NCBI RefSeq assembly: GCF_002706745.1
Contig: NZ_CP017702.1
Coordinates: 434,001 to 498,000, forward strand
DNA length: 64,000 nucleotides
Reading direction: 5' to 3'
DNA from: Companilactobacillus farciminis KCTC 3681 = DSM 20184
GTDB taxonomy: Bacteria > Bacillota > Bacilli > Lactobacillales > Lactobacillaceae
A program made the position numbers and the translations under genes. The notes below the pieces were generated by a model. That model did no database searches, was not told where the DNA came from, and was given only the letters and a program-made list of their open reading frames with translations. Shown here in pieces: positions 25,221 to 33,612 of the stretch. How positions within the stretch are numbered: position 1 is the first letter of the stretch; each line of letters starts with the position of its first letter.

Positions 25221-25317
25221 TATCTAAAAAATTAATAAGAATGTACTGAAATATGGTTTTTATTACTGTAAAAGTTTACACTGAACTAGTGTACTTTTAT
25301 AGAAAAGGGAGTTTATT

Positions 25318-26280
25318 ATGTCACGTAATTTGAAAAAAATTGCTATCATGATTGCGACTGTACTTTTGATTGTCGGATCATTGCCATTTATGAGTTTAAC
25401 TGCCCAAGCTGCTGATGCAAATGGTAATGATAAGATCACTATCGGAACAATCAAGAATACTGCTGCAATGCCTGCTGTTATGGCCAAAGAAGCTACTGAT
25501 TTTAGTCGTAACAATATCGAAGCTGATGTGAAATCATATGATTCTAATAAGGAATTGAATGATGCTATCGCTAATGGTGATGTTAACTTTGCTACTACCG
25601 ATTTAGTAAGTTTTGCATCAATTGCCAAAAAGAATTCTACTTGGAAGATTGTTGGTACTTTGCCTGGTTACTATGGTCTAGTTGCTAACAAGAAGTACAA
25701 GAAGATTAAAAATCTTAAGGGCAAGACGATTGCTATCGACAAGAAGTCTGGTTCAAAACAATACTTAAAGAAGATTTTGAAGAAGAACAAGGTTAAGTAC
25801 TCAAGTGTTAAGGTTAAACAAATTGATGCCGACAGTACTCGTGTTGATTCTTTGAAGTCTGGTGATATCGATGCCGCCGTCTTGGAAGACCCTTCAATCA
25901 GTAATGCCAAGGGTAATAGTGCCAAAGTATTGAATCGTCAAAAGACTGGTAAAGATAACGGACAAGTTTTGATTGCCAACAAAGACTTTACTAAGAAGAA
26001 TGCTTCTTCAACTCAAATTCTAGTTAGTGTTCTTAATACTGAAATTAAGAATATCAACAAAGTAATGGGCTACGGTGCTGCTCAAGCTGCCTTAAGAGAT
26101 TTTGGTATTAACGATAAGGGTGCTAAGTACATTACTGATATGGAAATTAAGTTCAAGAAGGTTCACAAAGTTAAGAAGTCTGACTTCAAGAAGGCTTTCA
26201 AATTTGCTAAATCACAAAAGAACTTTAAAGGTAAGATTAGTTACAATAAATACACTTTGAAAGTTAAAGGTGTTAAATAA
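25318..26280 (+). CDS. Orphan ABC-type solute-binding protein (SsuA/NMT1-like)
   Basis: A 320-residue exported protein of the type II periplasmic-binding fold: TIGTIKNTAAMPAVMAKEATDF, a VGTLPGYYGLVAN segment, KNLKGKTIAIDKKSGS and DSLKSGDIDAAVLEDPSI are the usual SsuA/NMT1 landmarks for sulfonate, nitrate or thiamine-precursor binders. The signal peptide ends at AQAAD and has no lipobox, so anchoring is unclear; the very lysine-rich C-terminus could bind the wall. No ABC permease or ATPase is nearby, which is unusual. It has its own terminator. Confidence 0.75.
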   Translation: MSRNLKKIAIMIATVLLIVGSLPFMSLTAQAADANGNDKITIGTIKNTAAMPAVMAKEATDFSRNNIEADVKSYDSNKELNDAIANGDVNFATTDLVSFASIAKKNSTWKIVGTLPGYYGLVANKKYKKIKNLKGKTIAIDKKSGSKQYLKKILKKNKVKYSSVKVKQIDADSTRVDSLKSGDIDAAVLEDPSISNAKGNSAKVLNRQKTGKDNGQVLIANKDFTKKNASSTQILVSVLNTEIKNINKVMGYGAAQAALRDFGINDKGAKYITDMEIKFKKVHKVKKSDFKKAFKFAKSQKNFKGKISYNKYTLKVKGVK

Positions 26281-26284
26281 TAGT

Positions 26285-26320
26285 TAAGAAGATATCGACA
26301 CAGGTCGATATCTTTTTTTG
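26285..26320 (+). terminator. Terminator of the solute-binding protein gene
   Basis: AAGATATCGAC, three bases, then GTCGATATCTT and seven T residues. Confidence 0.9.
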
Positions 26321-26337
26321 TTAAATTTTTTAAGTGA

Positions 26338-26364
26338 GATATTATTGAATTAATAAATAATATC
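26338..26364 (+). promoter_or_regulatory. Dyad upstream of the nuclease-helicase gene
   Basis: GATATTATT and AATAATATC form a perfect 9-bp inverted repeat separated by 9 bases, ending 11 bases before the start codon and next to the GAGG ribosome-binding site. It could be an operator or a translation-blocking hairpin. Confidence 0.4.
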
Positions 26365-26375
26365 GAGGTAAAAGT

Positions 26376-27839
26376 ATGTTACGACCTGTGAATTTAGAAT
26401 CATTGTTTGATATTTTAGATAATGAAAAATTATTGGATGAATATAGGATCTTTTTGAATATGGACAAACAATTTGAACGTAAGGAGATAAATGATACCAA
26501 ACTTTTATTTGATTACTTGAAGCCTGCTGTAGAATTATCTAATTTTTATGTTGGATTCAAAATACCTCAAATTAATAAAGAATTCGATTTATTACGCTTT
26601 ACAAGTGACTATATTTTGAATATTGAATTAAAAAGTAAAATGATTTCTGAGGAAAAGATAAAGAGACAACTTCAGAAGAATTTGTATTATTTAAAAATGT
26701 TTAAAAACTATAGTGATGTTCATTTATATACTGCGGTAAAAGAGTATGAAAACAATTTTAAGATATATGAATTGAAAGATGGAGCACTAAATGAAGTTAC
26801 TCCTGGTCGCATGCAGAGAGATTTGATACTCACTGGTAGGGAAGTAGATTTATCAGTTATTTGTGATCCAAGCAATTATTTGATATCACCATTTAATTCT
26901 ACAGAATTATTTTTAGAGCATAAGTACTTTTTAACCCAGAACCAACAAGAAATAGAAAAGACTTTTTTAAATGGAGGTATTGGAATGTATTCTCTTCAGG
27001 GAGGTGCAGGAACTGGGAAAACATTGTTAGCTTATGATATTGCGTATGAGGAAATGGAGAAAGAAAAGAAGGTCAAAATAATTCATTGTGCCAATTTGAA
27101 TGATGGACAGGAAGAATTAAATAGTAATGGATGGAGTATTTCTCCGATTAAAAGTTATAAATTTATTGAGTTTAACAATTATGATGTGGTAATTTTTGAT
27201 GAATTTCAAAGAGCATCAAATGTTGAAGAAATTATTACTGACTTTAGTAAATTTAAAGGCAAGACACTTTTTTGTGGTGATACTAATCAATGGCTTGGTT
27301 CTTGGGAAAATAAGGAAAAAACATTTAATAAATTGAAAGAATGTAATTTATTGAAAAAGGAGTTTAAAGTAACCCAAAAGATAATAACAAATAAGGAGGT
27401 CTCCACGTTTATAAAACAACTATTTGATAATAAAAAAATTGATTCTAAAAATGTAAAAAAAGAAAACATTTATATTGAATACTTTGGCAATGAAACAGTT
27501 GCTCGTTCATTTGGTACTAGATTGGAAAGAGGCGGATGGAAAGTAATTAGTTTGACAACATCGTTATATAATGAGGAATATATTGATCAATTAGAGTATA
27601 GTGATTTAAATTCGCATAAGGTAATTGGTCAAGAATTTGATAGAGTCGCTGTTTTTATGGGAAAAAATTTTTATTACGATGAAAATGGTAAGTTAAATAG
27701 TAGTGAGGATAGTTATTACGACTCAACTAAAATGTTATTTGAGAATATTACTAGGACTAGGAAAAAATTGTTTATAGTAATTGTAAATAATCGTGAGATA
27801 TTGAGAAGTTGTTTAGAAATATTGAATTGTTCAAATTAA
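26376..27839 (+). CDS. Predicted nuclease-helicase (NERD-like N-terminus, DUF2075/SF1 ATPase)
   Basis: A 487-residue two-part protein. Residues 60-130 contain EFDLLRFTSDYILNIELKSK, whose E...E-x-K pattern resembles the PD-(D/E)xK core of NERD nucleases. From about 205 an SF1-type motor follows: Walker A GGAGTGKT, motif II VVIFDEFQR, motif III TLFCGDTNQ and a C-terminal ENITRTRKKLFIVIVNN (motif VI), the set seen in DUF2075 proteins. Such stand-alone fusions are frequent in defence loci. The gene is AT-rich compared with its neighbours, lies alone between a solute-binding protein and membrane-protein genes, and has a dyad at its start, all of which fit an acquired single-gene defence function; that is inference. 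Confidence 0.75.
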   Translation: MLRPVNLESLFDILDNEKLLDEYRIFLNMDKQFERKEINDTKLLFDYLKPAVELSNFYVGFKIPQINKEFDLLRFTSDYILNIELKSKMISEEKIKRQLQKNLYYLKMFKNYSDVHLYTAVKEYENNFKIYELKDGALNEVTPGRMQRDLILTGREVDLSVICDPSNYLISPFNSTELFLEHKYFLTQNQQEIEKTFLNGGIGMYSLQGGAGTGKTLLAYDIAYEEMEKEKKVKIIHCANLNDGQEELNSNGWSISPIKSYKFIEFNNYDVVIFDEFQRASNVEEIITDFSKFKGKTLFCGDTNQWLGSWENKEKTFNKLKECNLLKKEFKVTQKIITNKEVSTFIKQLFDNKKIDSKNVKKENIYIEYFGNETVARSFGTRLERGGWKVISLTTSLYNEEYIDQLEYSDLNSHKVIGQEFDRVAVFMGKNFYYDENGKLNSSEDSYYDSTKMLFENITRTRKKLFIVIVNNREILRSCLEILNCSN

Positions 27840-27947
27840 TATTTCCTTGAGAATTGAGATTTAATTTATTTATAGTATTTTTAATGTCTTTCTTTGATTT
27901 CTTCAAATTTCCACTCCAATGAATTATAATTTTGAGAGAAGTTATCT

Positions 27948-29321
27948 TTGCAAGGGTGGTATTTTGTTATCAGAAATTTAGTGAACAGCTTATATTTGAA
28001 ATGTAAGCGTAACAAATGGTCACTGATAATTCTCCTGACCATTTTCATTTTTGTATTAATTTTGAATTTAAAGACCTTATACATCGCTGACGATTATGTC
28101 TACCACTTTTTCTATCAGACGTCGTCGCCAACTGAGATTGCTCATCAGCAAAAGATTTCTACGTTGTTGATACCAGCTTCGATGTGGAATCATTATTTCC
28201 TTTGGAATGGTCGGTTTGTAGCTCATTCGATCGTGCAATACTTCATGCAATTTGATACTAAGATTCCGTTTGATATTTGTAACAGTTTGATTTTTGTAAT
28301 TTTAATCATGATGATGGATAGATTTGCCAGTAAATTATCTAATAAGAAAGCTCAGGCGTTTGTTCTGCCATCGATTTTTGCTTTTACTTGGTTTTATTTG
28401 CCATTCTTCGGGCAATCGGTTCTTTGGGTGTCTGGAGCGGGTAATTACTTGTGGATGAGTGTGATTTATCTCGGCTTTATCATGTACAACTTGAAGTTTC
28501 GAGAAGCTAGTTTACAGACATTCGTTGCGGCAGGAATCATTGGTTTCTTAGCTGGAGCTAGTAACGAGAACTCTGGTCCAGCCGCAATTTTGATTGTCTT
28601 ATTATTTATGATCAAACGTTTTATCGAAACTCATAAAATCAGCTTAGTAAGTTCAATCAGTGTGTTTTTCGGTGCAGTAGGTTTCTTACTCATGTTAATA
28701 TCTCCCGGTTCACAAAAGCGTGGTATGATGAGTCGAACTTGGCCAGTTGTCCACAAGAATCTCGAAAATATTTATAATCTAACTTTCGATAATTGGAAGT
28801 GGCTCTATTTGTTGGTGATTGTCTTGATGATTGCCGGAGTAGTTTTGAAAAAGTTATCGATCGATAGTTGCTGGTCGATTATCTTCTTCATGGTCGGGCA
28901 TTTTGCGGCAGTTTATGCGATGGCGTTATCCCCAGAAGAACCGCAAAGGACTTTCTTTGGAGGAGTTATTTTCTTAGGAATTGCTTTATTTATTCCCGTT
29001 TATGCACTCTTCAGCGAGGTTAAATTAGTGCTGCCAGTCTTGTCGATTCTAATGATAATTTTGTTTGTCAGAAGTTATGTGCCAGCTTATCAAGATATCA
29101 ATCAGAGTTATCAGGTTAATAAAATGCAGTACGAAAAGATTCTCACTGCCAAAAAAGAGGGCAAAAACAGCGCTCACGTGCCAATTTTGCCAGTTGCGAA
29201 GAGTACTTATAATGCGACTTACCAGACGTTTACTTTGGATGAACCATCGGATCAGTTGATGAATCTCTGGGTTGCTAAGTATTTCGATATTGGAAAAGTT
29301 TATGGCTATCACATCAAATAA
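27948..29321 (+). CDS. Multi-pass membrane protein, DUF6056-like (paralogue A1)
   Basis: About 450 residues with 10-12 membrane segments. The first loop contains YIADDYVYHFF and WNGRFVAHSIVQYFMQF, then FFGQSVLWVSGAGNYLWM and GASNENSGPAA, a pattern of DUF6056 proteins thought to have a GT-C glycosyltransferase-like fold with an acidic DD pair in the first outer loop. It is a close paralogue of the protein at 31126. The annotated start is a TTG at 27948, but AAGGGTGG lies at 27952-27959, so initiation is probably downstream; the in-frame codon at the proper distance is ATC at 27969. It may add or polymerise sugars of a wall glycan. Confidence 0.7.
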   Translation: MQGWYFVIRNLVNSLYLKCKRNKWSLIILLTIFIFVLILNLKTLYIADDYVYHFFYQTSSPTEIAHQQKISTLLIPASMWNHYFLWNGRFVAHSIVQYFMQFDTKIPFDICNSLIFVILIMMMDRFASKLSNKKAQAFVLPSIFAFTWFYLPFFGQSVLWVSGAGNYLWMSVIYLGFIMYNLKFREASLQTFVAAGIIGFLAGASNENSGPAAILIVLLFMIKRFIETHKISLVSSISVFFGAVGFLLMLISPGSQKRGMMSRTWPVVHKNLENIYNLTFDNWKWLYLLVIVLMIAGVVLKKLSIDSCWSIIFFMVGHFAAVYAMALSPEEPQRTFFGGVIFLGIALFIPVYALFSEVKLVLPVLSILMIILFVRSYVPAYQDINQSYQVNKMQYEKILTAKKEGKNSAHVPILPVAKSTYNATYQTFTLDEPSDQLMNLWVAKYFDIGKVYGYHIK

Positions 29322-29352
29322 AAAAGTCTATCTATTTTTAGATAGGCTTTTC
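29319..29352. terminator. Bidirectional terminator between convergent membrane-protein genes
   Basis: AAAAG.CTATCTA and TAGATAG.CTTTT with flanking A and T runs. It overlaps the ends of both neighbouring genes. Confidence 0.85.
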
Positions 29353-31056
29353 TTCATTTTTAGGTTTTAATTTGAGTAGTAGTGGTTTGATTTTATTTCT
29401 AAATGGATAAGCAATCATGATTAATATCATTATGACTAGAGAGATGGCTGAGAAGTGACGAGCTGATTTCTGGATATTTGTTTCATAATAATCAACTATG
29501 ACTTTTCCTTTGCCGTTGAGAGTGATTTTAGCTAGGTTGTTATGTTGTTTGTCCATTGTTAATTTAGAAACTTGTCCGGTAGAATTCTTTGACTGGAAAC
29601 CATAATAACCGATAATTGGTAGATTGACTTGAGCGTTTTTAGCATTCTTGAAATTGAAAGTCAGTTTTGTGCCAGATTGTTTGAAATCAGTAATTTTAGC
29701 TTTACCAGAAACGACCTTAGGTTGGTGTTTAGTATGTTCCAAAGTAGTCGTATTAGTTCCTACTGGCAAGTATTCCTGTCCGCCACCAATACTGTAGGGC
29801 GACATCTTGTTGTACTCAGAATAGGGAATTAGAGCGGCTGTGTAGCTTTGGATGAGTCGATAGCCAGAAGAGACCGACAATAACAAGACGAAGGCTACTA
29901 ATAATCCTTTGATCGTCTTACCTTTTAAGATATTTAACGGATCACTAGCGACGAAAATTGCCAGAAGAATCGTCGTTATCATGTCAAAGCGCCAAGTGTA
30001 TTGGATCATCTTGAGCGGTGTTTTGTTCAATAAAATCCAAGGGAAGACTGAACTTGAACAGATGAAAGTCGCTACACCGATAATTGAAAAATGTCTGATA
30101 GCTTTATTTTGAATCTTGTGAGCCGAAACGATAATGATTACTGATGCTAATAACAAAACCAAACCGATGTTGGGATTGTCGATGATGTTACTTAGACTCC
30201 AGTTGAAACTATCTTGCAGGCTGCTGGAACCTTTGACTAAAATACTCTTAGATTTTGTTAATTGGAACGTGGTGTGCTTGAGCTGTTCTAACATTGGTAG
30301 GAAATAGCCGACACTCAACAGTCCTGAACAAATAGTAGCCCAAAGCAGTGATAGTAGACGTTTAGGGTGTAGTTTTAATTCAGGAATTTGGCTAAGAGCG
30401 ACGATAACAATTAAAATGGCGACTAAAACTGGTGAGAGAGCGTGAGAATAAATAATCCCCGTCATCCCGAAAGTTAAGAAGAGCCAGTTTCGTTTACGTT
30501 CACCGTAGAAAATTTCGTAAATTCCTAGCATCGCAACTGGTAAGAACAAGAATGCTCCAACTTCACCGAGATCGTGACGGAACAATAAGTCATGTAAACG
30601 ATAATTAGAAAGCGTATAGACGAAACTGAAAACTAAACTGTTCCAGTACTTTCTTTGAACTTTGTAGAAGCACAAGAAAGATACACCGAAGGTCAAGAAA
30701 TTTAAAAGGACGTAATAACGAGCAATTGCTTGAGCGGTGGAATATCCTAGTAGTTTCATCAAAGCGACCGGATAGAGTAAAAAGTCCGAATAAAAAATAT
30801 TTGAGATGTATCCGAATCCATCCATGAATGACATGTTGATGACTGGAAAGTAATCGTGTCTAAGAATCGACTGATATAATCCTTCAATTCGCATCATGTG
30901 GAAACGATTATCGCTCGGACCTAAAAACGACCAGATGGAATTATGATAAAATTCAGTTTGATAGATAGAAAGAAAACTAGCAATGGCAAAAATGCCTAAA
31001 GTAATGATAGTAATAATGGTTATTTTGAAGTATTTATTCTTTAAGATAGACGACAT
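29338..31056 (-). CDS. Large membrane protein, PTPS-related (PF10131)/YfhO-like, probable GT-C enzyme
   Basis: A 572-residue protein with about 11-12 membrane segments. After the first helix the outer loop reads GPSDNRFHMMRIEGLYQSI... MDGFGYISNIFYSDFLLYPVA, the hallmark of the membrane family named 6-pyruvoyl-tetrahydropterin-synthase-related and of YfhO-type proteins. The region at 400-520 is an extracellular beta-rich domain before a last helix and a lysine-rich tail. YfhO-type proteins are implicated in glycosylation of lipoteichoic acid. It lies between two DUF6056-like paralogues but on the opposite strand. Confidence 0.75.
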   Translation of the reverse strand: MSSILKNKYFKITIITIITLGIFAIASFLSIYQTEFYHNSIWSFLGPSDNRFHMMRIEGLYQSILRHDYFPVINMSFMDGFGYISNIFYSDFLLYPVALMKLLGYSTAQAIARYYVLLNFLTFGVSFLCFYKVQRKYWNSLVFSFVYTLSNYRLHDLLFRHDLGEVGAFLFLPVAMLGIYEIFYGERKRNWLFLTFGMTGIIYSHALSPVLVAILIVIVALSQIPELKLHPKRLLSLLWATICSGLLSVGYFLPMLEQLKHTTFQLTKSKSILVKGSSSLQDSFNWSLSNIIDNPNIGLVLLLASVIIIVSAHKIQNKAIRHFSIIGVATFICSSSVFPWILLNKTPLKMIQYTWRFDMITTILLAIFVASDPLNILKGKTIKGLLVAFVLLLSVSSGYRLIQSYTAALIPYSEYNKMSPYSIGGGQEYLPVGTNTTTLEHTKHQPKVVSGKAKITDFKQSGTKLTFNFKNAKNAQVNLPIIGYYGFQSKNSTGQVSKLTMDKQHNNLAKITLNGKGKVIVDYYETNIQKSARHFSAISLVIMILIMIAYPFRNKIKPLLLKLKPKNEEKPI

Positions 31057-31125
31057 GTTTAAACCTTTCCAAATAAGATTAAGTTAATTATACTAGGTAT
31101 TGTTATTTTTTAGGTATTATAACTA

Positions 31126-32505
31126 TTGAGCTCTTTTATTTGTTATGAGGTGATTATTATTAGTAAAAAAAGTAATGACATCTACTGCTTTATTAAGAAA
31201 AATAAGCTAACAGTGGGTGTTTTAGTAATTATTTTTGCAATATTATTAATTTTGAATTCCAAAACTTTGTATACAGCAGATGATTATGTTTATCGGTTTG
31301 TTTATCATTTACCAACACCAGAAAAACATATGGAAAAAATTACAACTGGCCTTATTCCTTATTCAATGTGGAATCATTATTTAAATTGGAATGGACGTTT
31401 TGTCTCGCATTCAATTGTTCAATATTTCATGCAGTTTGATACGAAAATTCCGTTTAATATTTTCAATAGTTTAGCATATGTTGGATTAGTCTCTTTGATC
31501 AATTGGATTTCACTAAGGGTCACTAATAAGAAGAATAATCCTTATATGTTGGCATTGATATTCTTCTTTACGTGGTTTTTTATTCCTTTCTTTGGTCAAT
31601 CAGTTTTGTGGTTGTCTGGATCAGGTAACTATTTATGGATGAGTTTGATTTATTTAGGATTTATTTTATTTAATCTCAAGAATCATGAAAGAAACTTTAC
31701 TAATATTTTATCAGTAATTTTATTAGGTTTCTTGACCGGAGCTAGTAATGAAAATTCTGGTCCTGCGGCAGTATTGATTGTTCTATTATTTATGTTAAGA
31801 CGATTTTTTAAAGAACGAAAGGTAAGTTCAGTCGCAGTAATTGGGATAGTTTCCAGTGCCATTGGCTTTTTAACTATGATGTTATCCCCAGGCTCACAAA
31901 AACGTGGTACGATGCAACGTACTTTTGAAATTATTCAAAATAATCTTCAAGACATTTTTAAATTGTCATTTAATGATTTAAAATGGGCTTATTTAATATT
32001 TATTGTTCTATTACTGTTGGCTATTGGGATGAAAAAGATTACATTTGATGAATTATTGACTGTAACTTTCTTTTTCATAGGTCATTTAGCAGCAATTTAT
32101 GCAATGGCATTTTCACCAGAACATCCTGAGAGAACTTTCTTTGGGGGAGTAATGTTTTTGGGGATAGCTATTTTTATTCTAATGTATTGTGTTTTTAGCA
32201 ATACAAGAATTAGTCTATTAGGCTTGATGGCTATATGTTCAGTTTGTTTTGTTTTTAGTTTCGTACCAGCCTATCAAGATATTAATCTCAGCTATCATCA
32301 GACTGCAAATCAGTATGAAGCTATTAAAAAAGCTCAACATGAGAATCCTAAAAACGCGACTGTTCAAATTCTAACTCCACAAAAGAGCAAGTATAATGCT
32401 ACTAATGGTGTTATTGGTTTGGCTAAAGAACCATGGCAGATTATGAATCGTTGGGAATCTAAGTTTTTTGATGTAAATCAAATTAGTGGATATTACAAGA
32501 AATGA
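31126..32505 (+). CDS. Multi-pass membrane protein, DUF6056-like (paralogue A2)
   Basis: A paralogue of the 27948 protein over its whole length (YTADDYVYRFVYH, NGRFVSHSIVQYFMQFDTKIPFNI, FGQSVLWLSGSGNYLWMSLIYLGFI, GASNENSGPAA). The gene uses more AT-rich codons than A1, so the copies have diverged. The listed TTG start has no ribosome-binding site, whereas GAGGTG lies at 31147-31152, pointing to an ATT codon near 31159 as the start. The acyltransferase gene follows after 17 bases, so both are likely co-transcribed. Confidence 0.7.
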   Translation: MSSFICYEVIIISKKSNDIYCFIKKNKLTVGVLVIIFAILLILNSKTLYTADDYVYRFVYHLPTPEKHMEKITTGLIPYSMWNHYLNWNGRFVSHSIVQYFMQFDTKIPFNIFNSLAYVGLVSLINWISLRVTNKKNNPYMLALIFFFTWFFIPFFGQSVLWLSGSGNYLWMSLIYLGFILFNLKNHERNFTNILSVILLGFLTGASNENSGPAAVLIVLLFMLRRFFKERKVSSVAVIGIVSSAIGFLTMMLSPGSQKRGTMQRTFEIIQNNLQDIFKLSFNDLKWAYLIFIVLLLLAIGMKKITFDELLTVTFFFIGHLAAIYAMAFSPEHPERTFFGGVMFLGIAIFILMYCVFSNTRISLLGLMAICSVCFVFSFVPAYQDINLSYHQTANQYEAIKKAQHENPKNATVQILTPQKSKYNATNGVIGLAKEPWQIMNRWESKFFDVNQISGYYKK

Positions 32506-32522
32506 TATGACTGGGGGAGAGT

Positions 32523-33542
32523 ATGAAAAGAAAGCGAATTGTTTATATAGACTTCATCCGAGTTTTGGCAATGTTTCTAGTTGTTTTGGCTCATGCCTGT
32601 GCTTCTGAATTAGGACATAAGAGCAATTCAATCGATTGGAATATTGCCCATTCTTTAGTAATTATCACCGAAGTTGCGGTACCGCTGTTTTTTATGATCA
32701 GTGGTTCGACAATTTTGAATAGTCCAAAAACTCACAGCATTCGTTATTTATTCAAACATCGTTTGCCGAAGATTTTGATACCATTTATAATTTGGTCGGT
32801 TATCACAGCTTATTTTGCCCGCCAAATCGATGGAACTTATACTTACCACAGTTTCATGCATGCAGTTCTGTCAATGTATCATCAACCGGTAATTATCGCT
32901 TACTGGTTCATTTATCCATTGATATCATTATACTTGCTGTCACCGCTGTTAAAAGCTATGGTCGATAGTTTGAGCAGTACCGGATTAAATTACTTATTGA
33001 TTCTATGGTTCATCTTCACGATGATAATGCCGGTAGTCATCCCTGTTTTGCCAGCTGATATCAGATCTTATTTTAAAGTCTACAGTATGAGTAAAATCGT
33101 CTTTTCCAGTTATTTGGGTTATTTCTTATTGGGCTACAAACTTTCACAGGAAAAGCATCGCAAAACTAATTGGCTCGTGGGAATTTTGCTTATTTTAATT
33201 TTGTTCACAATAAATATTGAAATAGGCTTAATTAATAATCACAGTGTTTGGAAGATTTTGAATATCTTCTCGATTGGTTCAGTACCTTTTATCGCTGGAC
33301 TGATATTCGTTGTTCTGCGTTCGTTTGAAAACAAGTATCATCACTGGTTCAGCAGATTGATTGAGATTTTAGCGCCGTTGACGTATGGCGTGTACTTGGT
33401 TCACGGGTTAGTGATCAATTTAGTTGAACAGTGGTTCGGGAAAAGTGCCTACTTCACTAATTTCTTGTTGGCATCGCTGATTTCTCTAGTCGTGATATTT
33501 GTTTTGAGCAAGATTCCTCTAATTAGAAAAATATTATTGTAA
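32523..33542 (+). CDS. Membrane O-acyltransferase (acyltransferase family 3)
   Basis: A 339-residue protein with about 10 membrane segments. The first segment contains YIDFIRVLAMFLVVLAHAC with the conserved histidine and arginine of acyltransferase 3 proteins, and VPLFFMISGSTIL and YGVYLVHGLVI are further landmarks. It has no SGNH domain, so it resembles WecH/OafB-type single-domain enzymes, which transfer acetyl groups to extracellular polysaccharide. GGGGGAGAG lies before ATG 32523. Position directly after a DUF6056-like gene suggests both modify the same glycan. Confidence 0.85.
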   Translation: MKRKRIVYIDFIRVLAMFLVVLAHACASELGHKSNSIDWNIAHSLVIITEVAVPLFFMISGSTILNSPKTHSIRYLFKHRLPKILIPFIIWSVITAYFARQIDGTYTYHSFMHAVLSMYHQPVIIAYWFIYPLISLYLLSPLLKAMVDSLSSTGLNYLLILWFIFTMIMPVVIPVLPADIRSYFKVYSMSKIVFSSYLGYFLLGYKLSQEKHRKTNWLVGILLILILFTINIEIGLINNHSVWKILNIFSIGSVPFIAGLIFVVLRSFENKYHHWFSRLIEILAPLTYGVYLVHGLVINLVEQWFGKSAYFTNFLLASLISLVVIFVLSKIPLIRKILL

Positions 33543-33573
33543 AACGTCTATGTTTAAAATGGGCGTTTTTTTG
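33541..33573 (+). terminator. Terminator of the acyltransferase operon
   Basis: AAAACG.C, a loop and G.CGTTTT followed by T residues, overlapping the stop codon. A similar hairpin is at 43002-43030. Confidence 0.75.
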
Positions 33574-33576
33574 TTG

Positions 33577-33605
33577 TTTCGTGAATTATAAGGTTGTTCT
33601 ATACT
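33577..33605 (+). promoter_or_regulatory. Promoter giving a probable leaderless mRNA (paralogue B1)
   Basis: TTTCGT (33577-33582), 17 bases, TATACT (33600-33605), then only 7 bases to the ATG at 33613, so the expected start site is the start codon itself. No ribosome-binding site is present. The segment ATAAGGTTGT directly before the -10 is shared with paralogue B2 (35263-35291). Confidence 0.55.
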
Positions 33606-33612
33606 TGTAACT

